Below, piece after piece: positions 14,391 through 26,826 of a stretch of 64,000 nucleotides of DNA. This DNA is from Albula goreensis (lineage: Eukaryota; Chordata; Actinopteri; Albuliformes; Albulidae), in contig CM040753.1 in assembly GCA_022829145.1 (NCBI GenBank), forward strand, positions 6,007,384-6,071,383, written 5' to 3'. The notes below the pieces were generated by a model. The model ran no database searches, was not told the origin of the DNA, and saw only the letters and a program-made list of their open reading frames with translations. A program made the translations under genes and the position numbers. Within the stretch, counting starts at the first letter, position 1. Every line of letters begins with the position of its first letter.

Positions 14391-14661
14391 AGAATTCAAT
14401 CAAACACACTTAGTCTCTTTATGGGAATATGCAAATCAGTCAAGACAGTCTTTGGTCTGGAAGACCTTACACCATTTCTTTGCAGCATCACTATCTTTGA
14501 GCATGTTGTGTTTTATTGGCGACACTCACTCATGCCCTTTTGGAATGTGTTCTTTTAATTGTAAAGTAGAGTAGCATGTGCCTTTAAAAGAGACTAGAAT
14601 CTGTTGTTATTGAACTGCGTATGCCTTTGAAGAGACCAGGTTCATTTGATTGCATCTAGCC
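14391..14661 (+). mobile_element. Inverted-repeat element, family A copy 1 (MITE-like)
   Basis: The left end is ATTCAATCAAACACACTTAG followed by TCTCTTTATGGGAATATGCA and an AATC-type segment. The right end carries the complement in degraded form: GTGCCTTTAAAAGAGACTAG, ATTGAACTGCGTATGCC and TTTGATTGCATCTAGCC. The middle holds the family core CTTTTGGAATGTGTTC. No transposase is present. Confidence 0.75.
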
Positions 14662-14757
14662 ACGCTTCTCTGTCACACAGACTGCACCAGTCTGGCCCCC
14701 CCTTTAAACCCCCCCTACCCCCCACACCCACTCCGCCACCCCCTTGATCAATATTGG

Positions 14758-14800
14758 GAGGAGCGGGGCGCGGCGGGGCGCGGTGGGGCGCGGGCTCGTA
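14758..14800 (+). repeat. GC-rich short tandem repeat, potential G-quadruplex
   Basis: Three to four copies of a GGGGCGCGG-type unit of about 10 bp (GGGGCGCGGC, GGGGCGCGGT, GGGGCGCGGG). It has at least four G runs on the + strand within 40 bp. Confidence 0.75.
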
Positions 14801-15137
14801 AAGCGCGTTAATAAAGCGGAGCTCTGCCAGGTATTGTTTCCCGGGCTCGGCTCCTGTGTGGCACCAGCCAGAGCCGGGGTCCCCACAGTGCGGAATATTG
14901 AGAATTAGAGCAGGCGGATCTTAATTGTGCTGGGATCGCCCCGTGGAAGGAGGGTGAGGGTGGCTGACTCCGAAGGTTCGGGCGTGTGTAGCAGGGAGCA
15001 GAGTGAAAGTGGGGGGGGGGGGGGGTCGGGGGCCGGTAGAGGGACTCGCAGTGAAGGCCCTGAGCTGAGACCCCGCTCCTAAAAAGCGTACGGATGTTCT
15101 GTTGTGGCCTGTGCCACCAGCTGAACTGTTAGGATCG

Positions 15138-15600
15138 GATTCAATCAAATTCATTTAGCGTCTTTCAGGGCATATGCAATTTAATCAAAACAGGCTTTCG
15201 TCTTTTAAAGAGCATAGCTATTGAAACAAAACGGGCTTTCATCTCTTTAAAAGCATAGCTATTGAAACAAAATGGGCTTTAGTCTCTTTAAAGGAATATG
15301 CAGTTTCATCAAAACTGACTTTACACTACAGCAAACTTTTATTTTATTGAGACATGCAAACACATCCTTTGAAATGATTTCTTTTTGTTTTAAGATGGAA
15401 CAGGATATCACTTTACAGTGACCAGAGTTAGTTTTGTTTGAATTGCATTTGAGACCATTTTGGACCTGATTCAATCAAAGGTACTTTAAAGGGCATATGG
15501 CATGTAGCACAACCAAAGAAAATTATGGTGTCACGTAAAGTCTGTTTTGATTGAATTGCAGGTGGAATTAAAGGGACTAAGTGCGTTTGATTGACTAGTC
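15138..15600 (+). mobile_element. Inverted-repeat element, family A copy 2, enlarged by a tandem 41-bp repeat
   Basis: It begins GATTCAATCAAATTCATTTA and ends GGGACTAAGTGCGTTTGATT. Near the left end a 41-bp segment (gcatatgca/gcatagct ... aaaac(a/g)ggcttt ... ctttaaa) occurs three times in tandem, at about 15170-15210, 15211-15251 and 15252-15293. The core TTTTATTGAGACATGCAAAC with CATCCTTTGAAATG is shared with other copies. A further GATTCAATCAAAGGTACTTT at about 15470 suggests a nested or partly duplicated terminus. Confidence 0.75.
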
Positions 15601-15757
15601 GTTTGTGTGGTCTCAAGCTGACTGTCTGTGTGCATGCTACTAAAGTTGCTTTACAGTTTGACTGAGCCCGCTGATATCATTGCCTTTGTGTTGTTGTTGT
15701 TGTTGCTGTTGCTAAATGGTCTAAATATCAGTAAATGTGTCAGGCATTGAGGTGAAA

Positions 15758-15782
15758 GCTATTTTTTTTTTTTTTTTTTTTA
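15758..15782. repeat. Poly(T) tract
   Basis: A run of about 21 T just downstream of family A copy 2. Confidence 0.85.
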
Positions 15783-16417
15783 AAAGTAGCTAACAGTAAC
15801 AGACAGCAGTGCGTATGACATGAGGCCTAGCTGAGAGAGTCCAGCGAAGCCCATGAGCCTTTGGGTGGGTGAGGCGGGGGGCGGTGGGCTGATGGGGCTG
15901 GGGGCGGGAGGGGGGAGGGAGGGTGCACTCTTCAGCCTCTGTGCTGTCCCTATGCAAGGTTAGCCTTCATCAGCATGCATCGAGCAGCTGAGAACTTAAT
16001 TCATCACGCAAGCGGACATGAAAACATCAGCCAAAAGAAAAATCTTCATAAATCTCTGCAAGGCTTCATAAATGAGCAAAAACAAACAAAAAAAGTGTTT
16101 TTTTTTCTTATATTAAGCATTACTGAAATATCCATCTAGCAGTATGTCTAAAGAAAAAAAAAAAAAAACAAGCTCATTAAAGGATATTTGCGATTCAGCC
16201 CGCGCCTCAGTAGCAGCCAAACACGAGCGGTCGCCACGATGTCACCATAGCAATGCCATAGCCTGGAGGCCATCTGAGGAAAACGTGACATTACAGAAAT
16301 ATCATTCCTTCCTCTAAGGCCCTCTTCACCACCACTTACAAACGACATGCAGGTGTTTTCCCCGCCACGCGTTTGTGCACTTGATCTAATGAAAATGTAA
16401 AGATAAATACATAAAGA

Positions 16418-16520
16418 ATGGAGGGAGGAAGGGAGAGAGGGAGAGAGGGAAAGGAAGGTGGAGGAGGAGGGGGGGGTTGGGGGACGGGGAGTGGGAGTGG
16501 GGGTGAGGTAGGGTGGGAAA
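16418..16520. repeat. Purine-rich, G-rich low-complexity tract
   Basis: GGA/GGGA repeats pass into G runs (a run of eight G, then several GGGG). No coding meaning; it could form G-quadruplex or triplex DNA. Confidence 0.8.
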
Positions 16521-16814
16521 CACTTTTGGAGGAAGTGGCTGAATATGCTGTCTGTAGCAAATTGTTACCCCCAGATAGATTCATCACATCTCCCCTCTGG
16601 ATTAGGGAGGCCTATCTAATGAAGTTCCCCATCAAAATGAAGGGACTAATTCTGATTCGGCTGAGGTAATGAACTTCTCCCTCCCGGTGCGAGCAGCGGC
16701 ATGGGGCTAGGAGGGGAACGGCGAGAGAGTACGTCTCGAAAGGAAACGGGGGGGCGTGGAGCGTGGATTGGGGAGGGGTCTCTCTCTCTCTCAAAAAAAA
16801 AAAAACATTATGTA

Positions 16815-17215
16815 GAATGTCTGTCTTTTATTTGCTGAGATATATTAAATTTCTAGCGCGGCACCATGTTATATAAAATTATGCTAATGACTTTTGGCCC
16901 ACTGTGAAGGCAGCTTGCTGGTCCTAGGCATGTACGTCTGGCTCCTGCACTAGGCAGCACAGTGGGAATCGCCTTTTCTATTAAGAAACCTCTAGATACC
17001 TCATGATGAATTTTCTTTCACCAAATGTTCTCCTTTTGTCTAAAATACGAGCATTTTCTAAATGACTTTGGAGAGCAGCGCCGGGCTCCGATAGGGCCGT
17101 GGAGCGGCACGGGGGCCCTGCCGCCACAGACTTGGGAGTCAATTAATAGTAGCGGTAATAATTATAAGCCGGCCAAATACAGGGGCTAGCTAATTGCGCC
17201 GTGTTCCACTGCGCG
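16815..17215. promoter_or_regulatory. Candidate conserved non-coding block (unverified)
   Basis: A non-repetitive, AT-balanced stretch, unlike its low-complexity neighbours, with homeodomain-type cores (TAATGA, TTAATAG, GGTAATAATTATAAG, GCTAATTG) spread across it. Introns of ZNF423/ZNF521 genes are rich in conserved enhancers, so this is a reasonable candidate. I cannot test conservation from one sequence. Confidence 0.3.
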
Positions 17216-17639
17216 GGTTCTGGCGGGGGCCCTACGCCCCTCCCCATCGATGCCCCCCCACCCCCTTTTGTGCAGAAGGGGGTGCTTCAGTCCGCAGAAT
17301 AATACAACCAAAAACCAAGTAAAGAGCAAAAGGCCTTACACTTGTAACATAATTAACTTAACATGGCTTTCACCCGTTTGGAGGACAGGGTGAGATATTC
17401 TAATAGATTCTTTTTTTTTAACCTTCTCCCCTTCTCCTCCTTCCCCTCCCTCTGCCACCTTTACTAAGGATATTCTTATTTTATTTTTTCTTTCTTTTCT
17501 TTCCCTCTGCAGTCTCTCCTTAACCTTGGTGCACAGTAAATAGATGCAGTCTATACCTGAAGGCACCTTTTTTCGGCCCCCCCCTCTACTCCGTCACATC
17601 CACCACCACAACCCCCCACCCCACCCCATGGTGAAAAAT

Positions 17640-18010
17640 GACAGCACTTTAATGTCGGTGAAAGGGCATTAAATTGGAACAGCGAGCCGCAGAGTGTAGT
17701 TTGCCTGTAGTGTGTTGCGTGCAATTTGCAACAGCAGTGAGGACGCAGTTCTGTAATACATCTCTCTAAGTTTGTCCCACATGGGCACCCCTATCTGCCG
17801 TGCGGCCATTAGCTCTTTGATCGTCCACATCATTTGTTTAACACGTAATTAGCTCTGGTACTTTCTGTGCGTCCTGAAGAGTGCGTCTCTGCTATTCTCT
17901 TCCGTCGGCCTCCACCTGATGTTACCTTATCTTATTGATCAAAAGACCTCATCAAGTTGTTTCTTCAAGGATTCTAGGGTGATCAACATCCAAAAACAAT
18001 GAGTCGGGCT
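17640..18010. promoter_or_regulatory. Candidate conserved non-coding block (unverified)
   Basis: A non-repetitive stretch with cores such as GGCATTAAATTGG, TGCAATTTGCAACAG, CACGTAATTAGC, TTATCTTATTGATC and AGGGTGATCAACATCC. It is flanked by low-complexity C-rich DNA on both sides. Its composition and motif density resemble a developmental enhancer. This is inference only. Confidence 0.3.
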
Positions 18011-20728
18011 TCAGCCGAGCTCCAAATCTCTCTGTAAACATCTCCTCCTTGACCCATCCACATCCCCCACCCTCCCCACCCCCAAACCTCGTTCAGGCCA
18101 TGTTTGCAGAAGTCCTCAGAATGCTACCAGTGGACTTGTCCCATCACTCAGAGTCTCGAGCTCCCACGCTCTTAAAATTCTGATCAAAAGCGGGAAGGCG
18201 AAGGACAACACTCTGTCACAAAGGGTGAAATCGGCTCCAGCCGGGGGATTTAAAAAGTGTTTTTTTTTGTGTTTTATTCAATGCCAGGTTAAGGTTAAAA
18301 AGGAAAGCATTAAAACTGAATCTGATGGAGCCTTTTTCGCAGGGATTTGGGGGGCTGGGGAGGTGTGGGGGGGTTGGTGGGGAGTCAGGCATTTTTTGTT
18401 TGACTGTTATTTCAGCCCCTGAACCGGATTCGCTGAGAGCCCGTCCCTCGAGAGTTCGGCTCTGGAGCAGCAGAGTAAGAGAAGCCGGAGTGCCACTGTC
18501 AATTACCGAGCAACATGTAGATTATACATATCAACCACCGAGTGTCACTTCTGACAGAGTGTTGCGGCGCGAAGCAGTGCAGTATGGGGGCCGCTCGTGC
18601 CGCTGTGGGGGTGTCAGGGTTATCCGGCGTGCAAATGAAGAGCGCTGACAAGACAGCGGCCTGAGCCGCAGCTTCTTCCAACGCAGCCGATAGCCCACCG
18701 CATCCATGAGCGTAGCGCCGGATCAGACGCGGGCCCAGACATGGCGAGGGGTGGAGGGGGCTTTCAAGGCTCCTGCACTGAGCCAGTAGCTTTCAGACAG
18801 TCCGTATTTGCCCCATCCCCCCCGCCAGATAATGACATTGGTTCATTCCGCTGTTTTATAAAAGGGGGGTTTACCTGTTCGAAACCGGTGTTTGTAAAGC
18901 ATTTGACTCTCGGAGGCAGACTGTTCATGCTTTGTGGGCCGAACCACTTGCTTTGAGACAGCTGACTACCCACACACTACACGCCCCCCCCCACTGTTGT
19001 ATAAAATTAAACATAAAACGATGAAAGCCACGCTTGTAAATTCCGTTGATTCTCCGTCGGTGAACACCGGTTCAAATCCCCATCACCCCCCCGCCCCCAC
19101 CCTCCACCCATCACCGCTGTGTTTAAATGCAGGGTTTGGAGACGACGCGGTCAGGCCGACGCCCCCGTGATTAGCACCTTCAGCAGGGCTGAAACAGCGG
19201 AGCTGACACTATTGACTTTCGCTGAGAGATTTATCCGGAGGTCCCCAGGCTCGCTCACGGGGGCTGTGCGGTGGCTGACATGTCTTACCCTGGCAGCTCC
19301 CCGATCATCACCAAAGGTTTAAAATAAATGTCAGACCCCCCCCCCCGATCAAAGGGGCCTGTCTCTGCACCATACCCATCCCTGATTGCACCTTCGCTGC
19401 TATTCCAGTGTGCTCTTCTTCGCCGAGAGCATCTAGGATGCTAACGTTCTCTGTCTATCGTTTGAATGTTTTTCTTTTTTATTTTTTTCTGGAGAATTTC
19501 GCACCTCTTCGGATGTGTGCTGTTGACTGTTGATGCTGTTTGCTGTGGTCCCGTTTCACAGCAAAAATCGGCTCACTTTGGAGACTCTTGCCCCTTATAG
19601 GATGTCAACACTACTGCTGCGGTCTTGCGCTTGCCAAGATTTATGTTCGGGGATGTCGCGTCCTCAAACATTTTTATGACCACACAGCCCTCTTAAAAAA
19701 CATACTTTACCAAATAAAAGATCGGAAAATTATTTATTGTCGGAAATCAAAGCAAAAATCTCCAGAAGGTGTTCATTCACATTGTAGCCTGCATTTTTTT
19801 GTGTAAGTATTGAGTCCTGGTGCGATCCTCAGCCTGCCACGGCCGTATAAATCCAGGCCAAAGGTGCAGTCTTTGTTCACAGTGCGGCCTGTCCTGAGTG
19901 CAGTGCTCTAATCGAATTATTCACCAGCTTAATGGCCACAGATATAACAGCCTGTCCGCCCATTTGTACAGTTGGATGTTTACTGAAGCGGTTTGGGTTA
20001 AGTAGTCCACTCAAGGGAAAGGCATCGGAGGCCAGGGTTTTAGCCTTCAGTCTCAGGCCCCCTTCTCTAACTGCTGCTCCACACTGCCACCGTTTGAACT
20101 CATCTGAGACCTGGAATATTACACTTACTAATTCCATGTCATGATAAATGAATACAAGATGGCACTTGGTGAAAATATGCGAAGGGTTGTGAATGAGGTG
20201 CTCTACGTCCTGATGGGATTTCATGCATTGCGGCTCTTGCTCAGTTTTCTTAAGATAGCAGTAAACGAGCTTCTCTTTCAGAAGGTCAGTGATTAAACAA
20301 AATGTTAAAAATGTTAATATCTTTTCCACAGGGTCACAGTACAGACCTTCCTAATTTCTCTGCTAGTTTTCACGTTTATATCTATCATTCGGCTGCATTT
20401 TGGTACCATTCAAACATTCACACTGGAGAGGAGTTGTTTCTGTCTTTGTTCACGACTTCTTTTTTTTCTTTCAACACTGGCTTTTTATCTGACATGTTTT
20501 TTTGTGACATAGTGCATGCTTACATATTTTCCAAGCCACTGGCATAATTCCCTGTTTTGTGGTGGATGAGAAATTGCTTTTGTTTTTGTCCTAGAACTAG
20601 ATCCATCAGTTTACCTCGGTTCACAGACGTTATTTTTAAGGAGGGGTTTATCCGTGCCAATCGAAAGACCAGTGACTGGGTCACTGAGCAAACATACCTT
20701 CTACACATCTTTTGATGTAGACTATGGC

Positions 20729-21002
20729 TGAGATTCAGTCAAACGTACCTCGTCTCTTTCAGTGCATCTGCAGTTAAATCAAATCTGACTTTAGTCTTTT
20801 TAAGTGTGCATGTTAAAAGAACACATTGTAAATGACGTTTGCTTGTCTGTGATAAAGCACAAAATACTAAAAAGACAACGATACCGTATTGTGAAGTCAC
20901 TTTTTTATTGTCATGTATGAGCTCTTAAAGGTACTAAAGCCTGTTTTGATTTAATTGCATATACCCATAAAGGGACTATGTGCATTGGATTGAATGCAGC
21001 TC
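20729..21002. mobile_element. Inverted-repeat element, family A copy 3
   Basis: The left end is GAGATTCAGTCAAACGTACC, then TCTCTTTCAGTGCATCTGCA and AAATCAAATCTGACTTTAG. The right end has GCCTGTTTTGATTTAATTGC, then ATACCCATAAAGGGACTATG and GGATTGAATGCAGC. The two ends are imperfect inverted repeats of about 60 bp. The interior is more diverged than in other copies. Confidence 0.75.
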
Positions 21003-21634
21003 TGTCTTTTTTATTCTTACCAGTGATACAGTCCACATGTACTCCATATTAGTTCAACAAAGGCAGGACCCCACAGTACCCACAGTCACTGGGTCAGTCA
21101 ATCGCTGATTTAAGAGAGTTTCTGTTAGACGAGGGGTGTTGGGGTTGGGGAGGGGGGAGTGGGGGCAGCTAAGTACAAAAAGGACCGTAATCAAAAAGGA
21201 CGCTCAGAGAGGAAGTGGCCTTTCCATTAAAGTGGGATAATTATTATGTTTGTGTTATCCTTCAGTAACTCTGCATAGAAACAAGAAATGCAATCTCCTC
21301 ACACCTCTGCAATGGCTTTCCAATCAGCCCCGTCCTCGGGGGGGCTACCCGCGGTATGTTCCTTCATCAGCATATAGTTACTCACGGGGCACATACCGTT
21401 AAAATTAACCGTGTTCCACATGGACGGCTCGGGCTGCTGTTTCTCCCTGGAATACACAGAGGTGGAGCTGCTTTGTATTCAGGGAAAGTCTGGAGCTTAA
21501 TTGCTGTGATTTTTCCCATTATCTGTTAATTGATAATTCCTGCAGAGAGGGCCGTGAAATAAACCCACCTACTGATCACAAGCATGCCCCCTCAGCTGAT
21601 CCCGAAAAAACAAACAATTTTACACAATCACACA

Positions 21635-21699
21635 TACGTGTATGTGTGTGTGAGTGTGTGTGTGTGTGTGCATATCTGTCCATACAAGGGTGTATATAA

Positions 21700-21735
<36 letters not shown>

Positions 21736-21769
21736 TTGCAAGGGCATATTTAAATGTTTTTGTATGTAT

Positions 21770-21861
<92 letters not shown>
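21635..21861. repeat. Compound (TG)n microsatellite
   Basis: Two interrupted TG blocks (about 21642-21671 and 21701-21731) precede about 90 bp of pure TG (21772-21861). Open frames on both strands are Cys-Val or Thr-His artefacts. Confidence 0.96.
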
Positions 21862-21866
<5 letters not shown>

Positions 21867-23659
21867 CGTATTATCTTGTACTTCATCTCTTCGTCTGGAT
21901 GTGTTTTTTGGTAAAGGACCTCGGCAGAGAAGAGGTACTGAGAGGTTTTTCAAAGTATAACCACTTGAGTTTTCTCAGTCCTGACGTGGTCTGTGATTCT
22001 GTGCCAGATTTGTTTTTCAGCCTGTGACTCTGATAAACCTGGACGAGCGTAATCTTGATCCCGTCAGTGACACGCCAACCAATACACAGGTCTGGCTCAC
22101 TGTTCTGCGTAGTCATGGAGGGCAGAAAACAAGCTTGCGGAGGTGTTGGAGAGGATAGACTTAATATTGAAGTCAGACTAAAAATAATTTAATGGATGAG
22201 CTTTATGCAAAAGGTGATTGAACAGGGTAAAACTTGGGAGGTCCATAAAAGTGTCAAGCTTCCTTCGTCTGAAGTCCTGAATAGAATACAGTTGAGACGT
22301 GTCTGAAAGGCACACTGAATGCCATTTACTCTCCTTCCTGATAATTGACCTTGCCCCTCCCTGAGTGGTTGCTAAGGGACGGGCTGCAGGATTCCAGAGA
22401 TGCTTCTAATTCCATGTGCCGACCAGCCTCTGCATCGCTATCTGTCAGTGATGCAACGGGAGACAGGCTATACTCATGCTCATCGATACATACTTATCAC
22501 ACCTCGAAAATAATTCAACTAGAGTCAAACTGGGTTTTGTCAAGTTGTTTTTTCTTTTTTTTCTTTACCAAAGAAAGTACAAACGGCCAAATTAATCTTC
22601 TTTGAGTGGCGTTCAGAGACCACGTGCGAGCAGAGTCGTAAATTCATCTAGTTATTTCTGATATTGTGGTGCATTTGAATCCTCTGTTCTGTTACTGTAG
22701 TAGCAAGCTTTATTTTATTGCTCTGTGTGATAATATTCAGTGCGTACCGCTTGTTCTTCAATAAGCCGTACAACTGGGAGTGTCCCTGTGTCCAGGCTTG
22801 GTAAACATCTTTGTCTGGCAGTGGTCACATGTAGCCGTTGCTCCTGCCTCTTAATGCTGCCCCCCCTGCATCGCCTCTGCAGCCTGCCACCCTCATTTTC
22901 TATAGATTTCCTCACTCATGCCACCTTTCCTTGTGTGAAAACAACCCAATAAACAGGACTAATTGGCTGGAGATCAACTCCACCGCAACAGTCATTAAGT
23001 TTGCAGTCTTACTTTCCTTCGTGCTGGGAATACAATCAGTGCAAAGGCAAAAAAGTTACCTCGTGATTGCATCTTAACTTGTATGTTTCATGTCTTAACA
23101 GAGGTTTTCGACTGATGTTCCCCACCGCGTCAAACTACTGCATGTTTCTGGTGACGGGTACTCCCCCAAAGTCTTTGGTAATCACGTTAATCCGTGTTTA
23201 TTGGTGTGGCATCTGGCCTTTGTAATGATTTACCTGCTCGCATGAGACATACCCTGTTGTCCAGATGCTTTTGTTGATTAAAAGAAACAATGCGAATTTA
23301 TGTGAACCTGTTGTTTTTTTGCAAGTTTAATTACTGTAGGAATCTGGTCGGGATAGGGATGCCATATTTGGTACTGTTCCCCTTGGATATTGTATCAGTC
23401 CTTAGCTCTTGGTTTAGATTATATTGCCTTAGTAATGCGAAGCAGAGAAATCATCCGGCACAGTAGAAAATCCAGAAAGGACACTATGATCCAACTGAAT
23501 TGCAGTGTACATTTTCCGTCTGCTGTTGTGAAACACAAAGGGGGTTGGGCAACATGTGAGACATTGTGCATGCCGTTTCATGAGCGCACTGTGTTTTATG
23601 TGCAAGCGTGCATGCGATTGTGTATGAAGGCGCTTCAGTGCCTACATGTGGCTGCCAGT

Positions 23660-24066
23660 GAATGCATGTGTTTGTGAGTGTGTGTGTGTGAAACATTGTT
23701 TTTGTGACCACATGTGACTATAGGGACCTGATTTTTTGTGTGTGAGCAGACATGCATGTGTTTGCGTAATTGTATGGTTGTGTTTGCATGTATGTGTGAA
23801 TATGGATGCATAAAGTCTTATGCTTAAGTGCATGTTTGTGTGCGTGTGTGTGTGTGTGTGTGATTGCGTGTATTTGTGAGTGTGTATTCTTGTGTGTGTT
23901 TTTGCATGTGTGTGCATGTTTTAAATTGAATGAGTGTTTATGATGTTTATGTGACATGTTGTTTGTGTGTGTATGTTTGACTGTATATGTTAGTGTGTGT
24001 GTGAATGTGTGTGTGTGTGTGTATGAGGTGGGTGAGTTGTTTGTTTGAGTGTGTGCGCGTATGTGT
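23660..24066. repeat. Degenerate TG/TGTATG-rich tract
   Basis: About 400 bp of TGTG runs broken by TGCATG, TGTATG and TTTGTG segments, the look of an old, decayed TG expansion. Minus-strand open frames rich in His-Thr are artefacts. Confidence 0.85.
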
Positions 24067-25258
24067 GTTGTGAGCTGGAGCTTCGGTGCAGGCCCCTTTA
24101 AGAGGAGCACTGGTTAAAGATTCACCGCGCTCTTGAGAAATGTGTAAATCTGTATATCTGAGGTTTTTGTTCCAGTGCCAAGTGCTAAAAGTGATCATGA
24201 ATTCCTTGTTACTGGTCCTCTGTCTCAGAAGTACTGCTGACGAGTGGAGGGTCAGCTTAGACAGGGCAGACATAATAATTAAGGCCTGCACAGCTTTTAA
24301 ACTCTATTTTCGTCAAATATCGGATTTCAAAACCCCTCTGCGGCCTGTCCACCCACCTTCCTCATGCACGCGCCCCCCTTCCCTCACTCAGATTCATGGG
24401 GCTACGTGCGTGTGCACTCACTTACAAGTCCAGTCACTGCCGACATAAGTTAGTCATTCATAAGCTGCTTTTCTTCCTTGATTTTTTTTTTTTTTTTAGC
24501 GATGTAACTTTGGCAGCCTCACAGGTAAAGAACACCTAACGTGGTGCCTCTCGTTTCTTTTTTTATACTGAATCTCCAGCCCCCTCAACCGCCTGCCCCT
24601 CAATCCCCACCCCCCTTTTCCTCGGAAAAATAAATAGAAAAATAAATAAATGAAGCTGGGCAGGACGAACAATCAAATACATTAGATACTTGTTTCTCCC
24701 TGTCTTCCTCTTTAGCATGAGAGTGATATTAGGAGTTTGCTTCTCTATTTTTTCTTTTTTTTTTGCTTTCTGAGGAGCGGTAAAATACATAAACCATGAG
24801 TCTGAGGATGGGGCGGCCCCGTGGATATGTAGATGCGCTTTATTTTGCTGGTATCAGGGCGGCTTTGTTGGAAAAGAAAAAGAAACGGTTTTCATCTTAA
24901 GGACTTTTGGGAGGGGGAGGTTGGGTTGGGGGGTGTGTTGGAGTGGAGGGGAACGGAGGAGAGCAGAGTGCTGGCTGTCCCCAGTGGATCTGTAACTAGA
25001 TACAGAGACTGTAGCGAGCGAGGCCAGGCTCCCTGGTGGACGTGCTGATTGGACAGTCTGAAGGGAGCCGAGGGAGGCGTCAGGAAGTGAGCTCTCGCGC
25101 CGTGGGAGCTATAGGGGAGAACCAGATGAGACATTTGACTTCTTCTCTAACTCCCACTAAGGACAGATTGCCAGTATGATCCACCCTCTATTACTGCAAA
25201 TCAGCCCCTTTCTGCTCTGTCCCGTTTCATTAAGGCGAACGGCATGGTGCTGTATGGG

Positions 25259-25293
25259 CACACGCGCGTGCACGCACACACACACACACGCGT

Positions 25294-25359
<66 letters not shown>

Positions 25360-25488
25360 ACACAGACACACACACACACACACACACATCTACACAGACA
25401 CACACGTGCACATCTGCATACACACACACACACATCTACACAGACACACACATGCACATCTGCATACACACACACACACACACACACC
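25259..25488. repeat. (CA)n tract with an internal 46-bp tandem duplication
   Basis: The tract begins with CGCGCGTGCACG-type sequence, then long CA runs, then two near-identical copies of a 46-bp segment at 25387-25432 and 25433-25478, each holding CATCTACACAGACACACAC and TGCACATCTGCATACAC. TG-rich sequence resumes at about 25500-25570 on the same strand, so the locus has inverted CA and TG arms. Confidence 0.93.
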
Positions 25489-26595
25489 CGCGCTCATATC
25501 ACGTGTATACATGCATGTGCATGTGTCAGTGTGTGTGCATTCAGATGTGCACATGTGTGTCTTTATTTGTGTGCACATGTGCATCTGTGTTTTCATCAGA
25601 GTGCACTCTTGCATGTGTGCACAAATGCAAACAGACACATGCATGCAACACCCACATGCACAAAAAAAAAAAAAAAAAAAGGTTAGACAAAGTAATCTCA
25701 TAGACAAGCAGGTAACTGCCAAATGTGCATAATTAAGCTGCCAGTGGTGCTAATAGGGAAGCTTATGTGCTGAGAGATCATGCAAGGGCATGTGCATGCA
25801 ACTCTGCATATGTAAATCTCCAGCAGACAAAACTCATGCTGCAGCCCTCTGAGAGCATGATAATTATAGCAAAAGCAATGGTGTTTACTGCTCTGTCTTG
25901 GGCAAAAGGTCAGACGAGGGAAAAAAGCACACAACTGTGGTTTCGTCTTTCACCGAGGGGGGAGAAAAGCCCTTTCATACTCGACGTTTTGTATAATTAA
26001 TGGAGAGATACTTGGTCCGATTGTGGTAGTCATTGGAATGACATATACAATGGAATTTGCAGTGAAACTGGTGCCATTTTTCTTTTTCTTTTTTTTTTTA
26101 GTTTAACCACTAAAGCAGTCTGTTAAAAAAGGCTTTGTCTTACTCCCTGAAAAAGATTCCTGTAGAATTTCACAATTCGGTTTTCCCTGTTGGAGAAAAG
26201 ATGTCTGCCTTTCTGCCTCTATTCTAAATTATAGAGGCATTTTTTTTCCTTGAGCCTCTGCGTATCCTTTTTCAGTTAAATACTGTTTGTGGAAGTCGTG
26301 TTTCCTCTGTTTTTAATGAGAGTAATAACTGCTGTATTTAGAAGCAGTTTCTGTAATATAGGGCTCATAGTTCTATAGCTCACTTTTAACAAATACCTTC
26401 ATTGACAGTTGAGTTTATCAGCACCATTACTTCATGTGTCATCAGATAATTACTCTGTCACAATATCTGGCAGTTTTTTCTGTTTCTGTTTGTTTTTTTT
26501 TTTTCCCTCAGACATTTGATTAGTCAGTGTCATTTAACAGCTGCTGGAACGGTTGTCCTCTCAAAAAAGCCTGATCCTGTAGATTTAGTGTACAG

Positions 26596-26826
26596 TCAGG
26601 TGGATCCAAAAAAGCACGTTTATTCTCTTTAAGGCACATACAAATCAATCAAAACAGACTTTACAGAATGACATTATTTTCTGTCATTATATTTCTGTGT
26701 TATATTTTATGAGAGACAAGCAAACATGTCCTAGCTGGTGTCCACAAAGACAGTCAGTTAAAGTCAGTCTTTGATTAAATTGCAGCTGGCCCTTAAAGGG
26801 ACTAAGTGTGTTTGACTGAATCTGGT
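26596..26826 (+). mobile_element. Inverted-repeat element, family A copy 4
   Basis: The left terminus is degraded (GGATCCAAAAAAGCACGTTT) and is followed by TCTCTTTAAGGCACATAC and AATCAATCAAAACAGACTTT. The right end has CAGTCTTTGATTAAATTGCA, CCCTTAAAGGGACTAAGTGT and GTTTGACTGAATCTGG. The core GAGAGACAAGCAAACATGTC is present. Confidence 0.8.

Noticed and set aside
19877-20329. 150-codon minus-strand open frame
   Set aside because: No recognisable domain or signal, and no promoter or splice context; chance frame.
25176-25732. Two overlapping open frames of 162-175 codons, Thr-His rich
   Set aside because: They read the CA microsatellite; no real coding signal.
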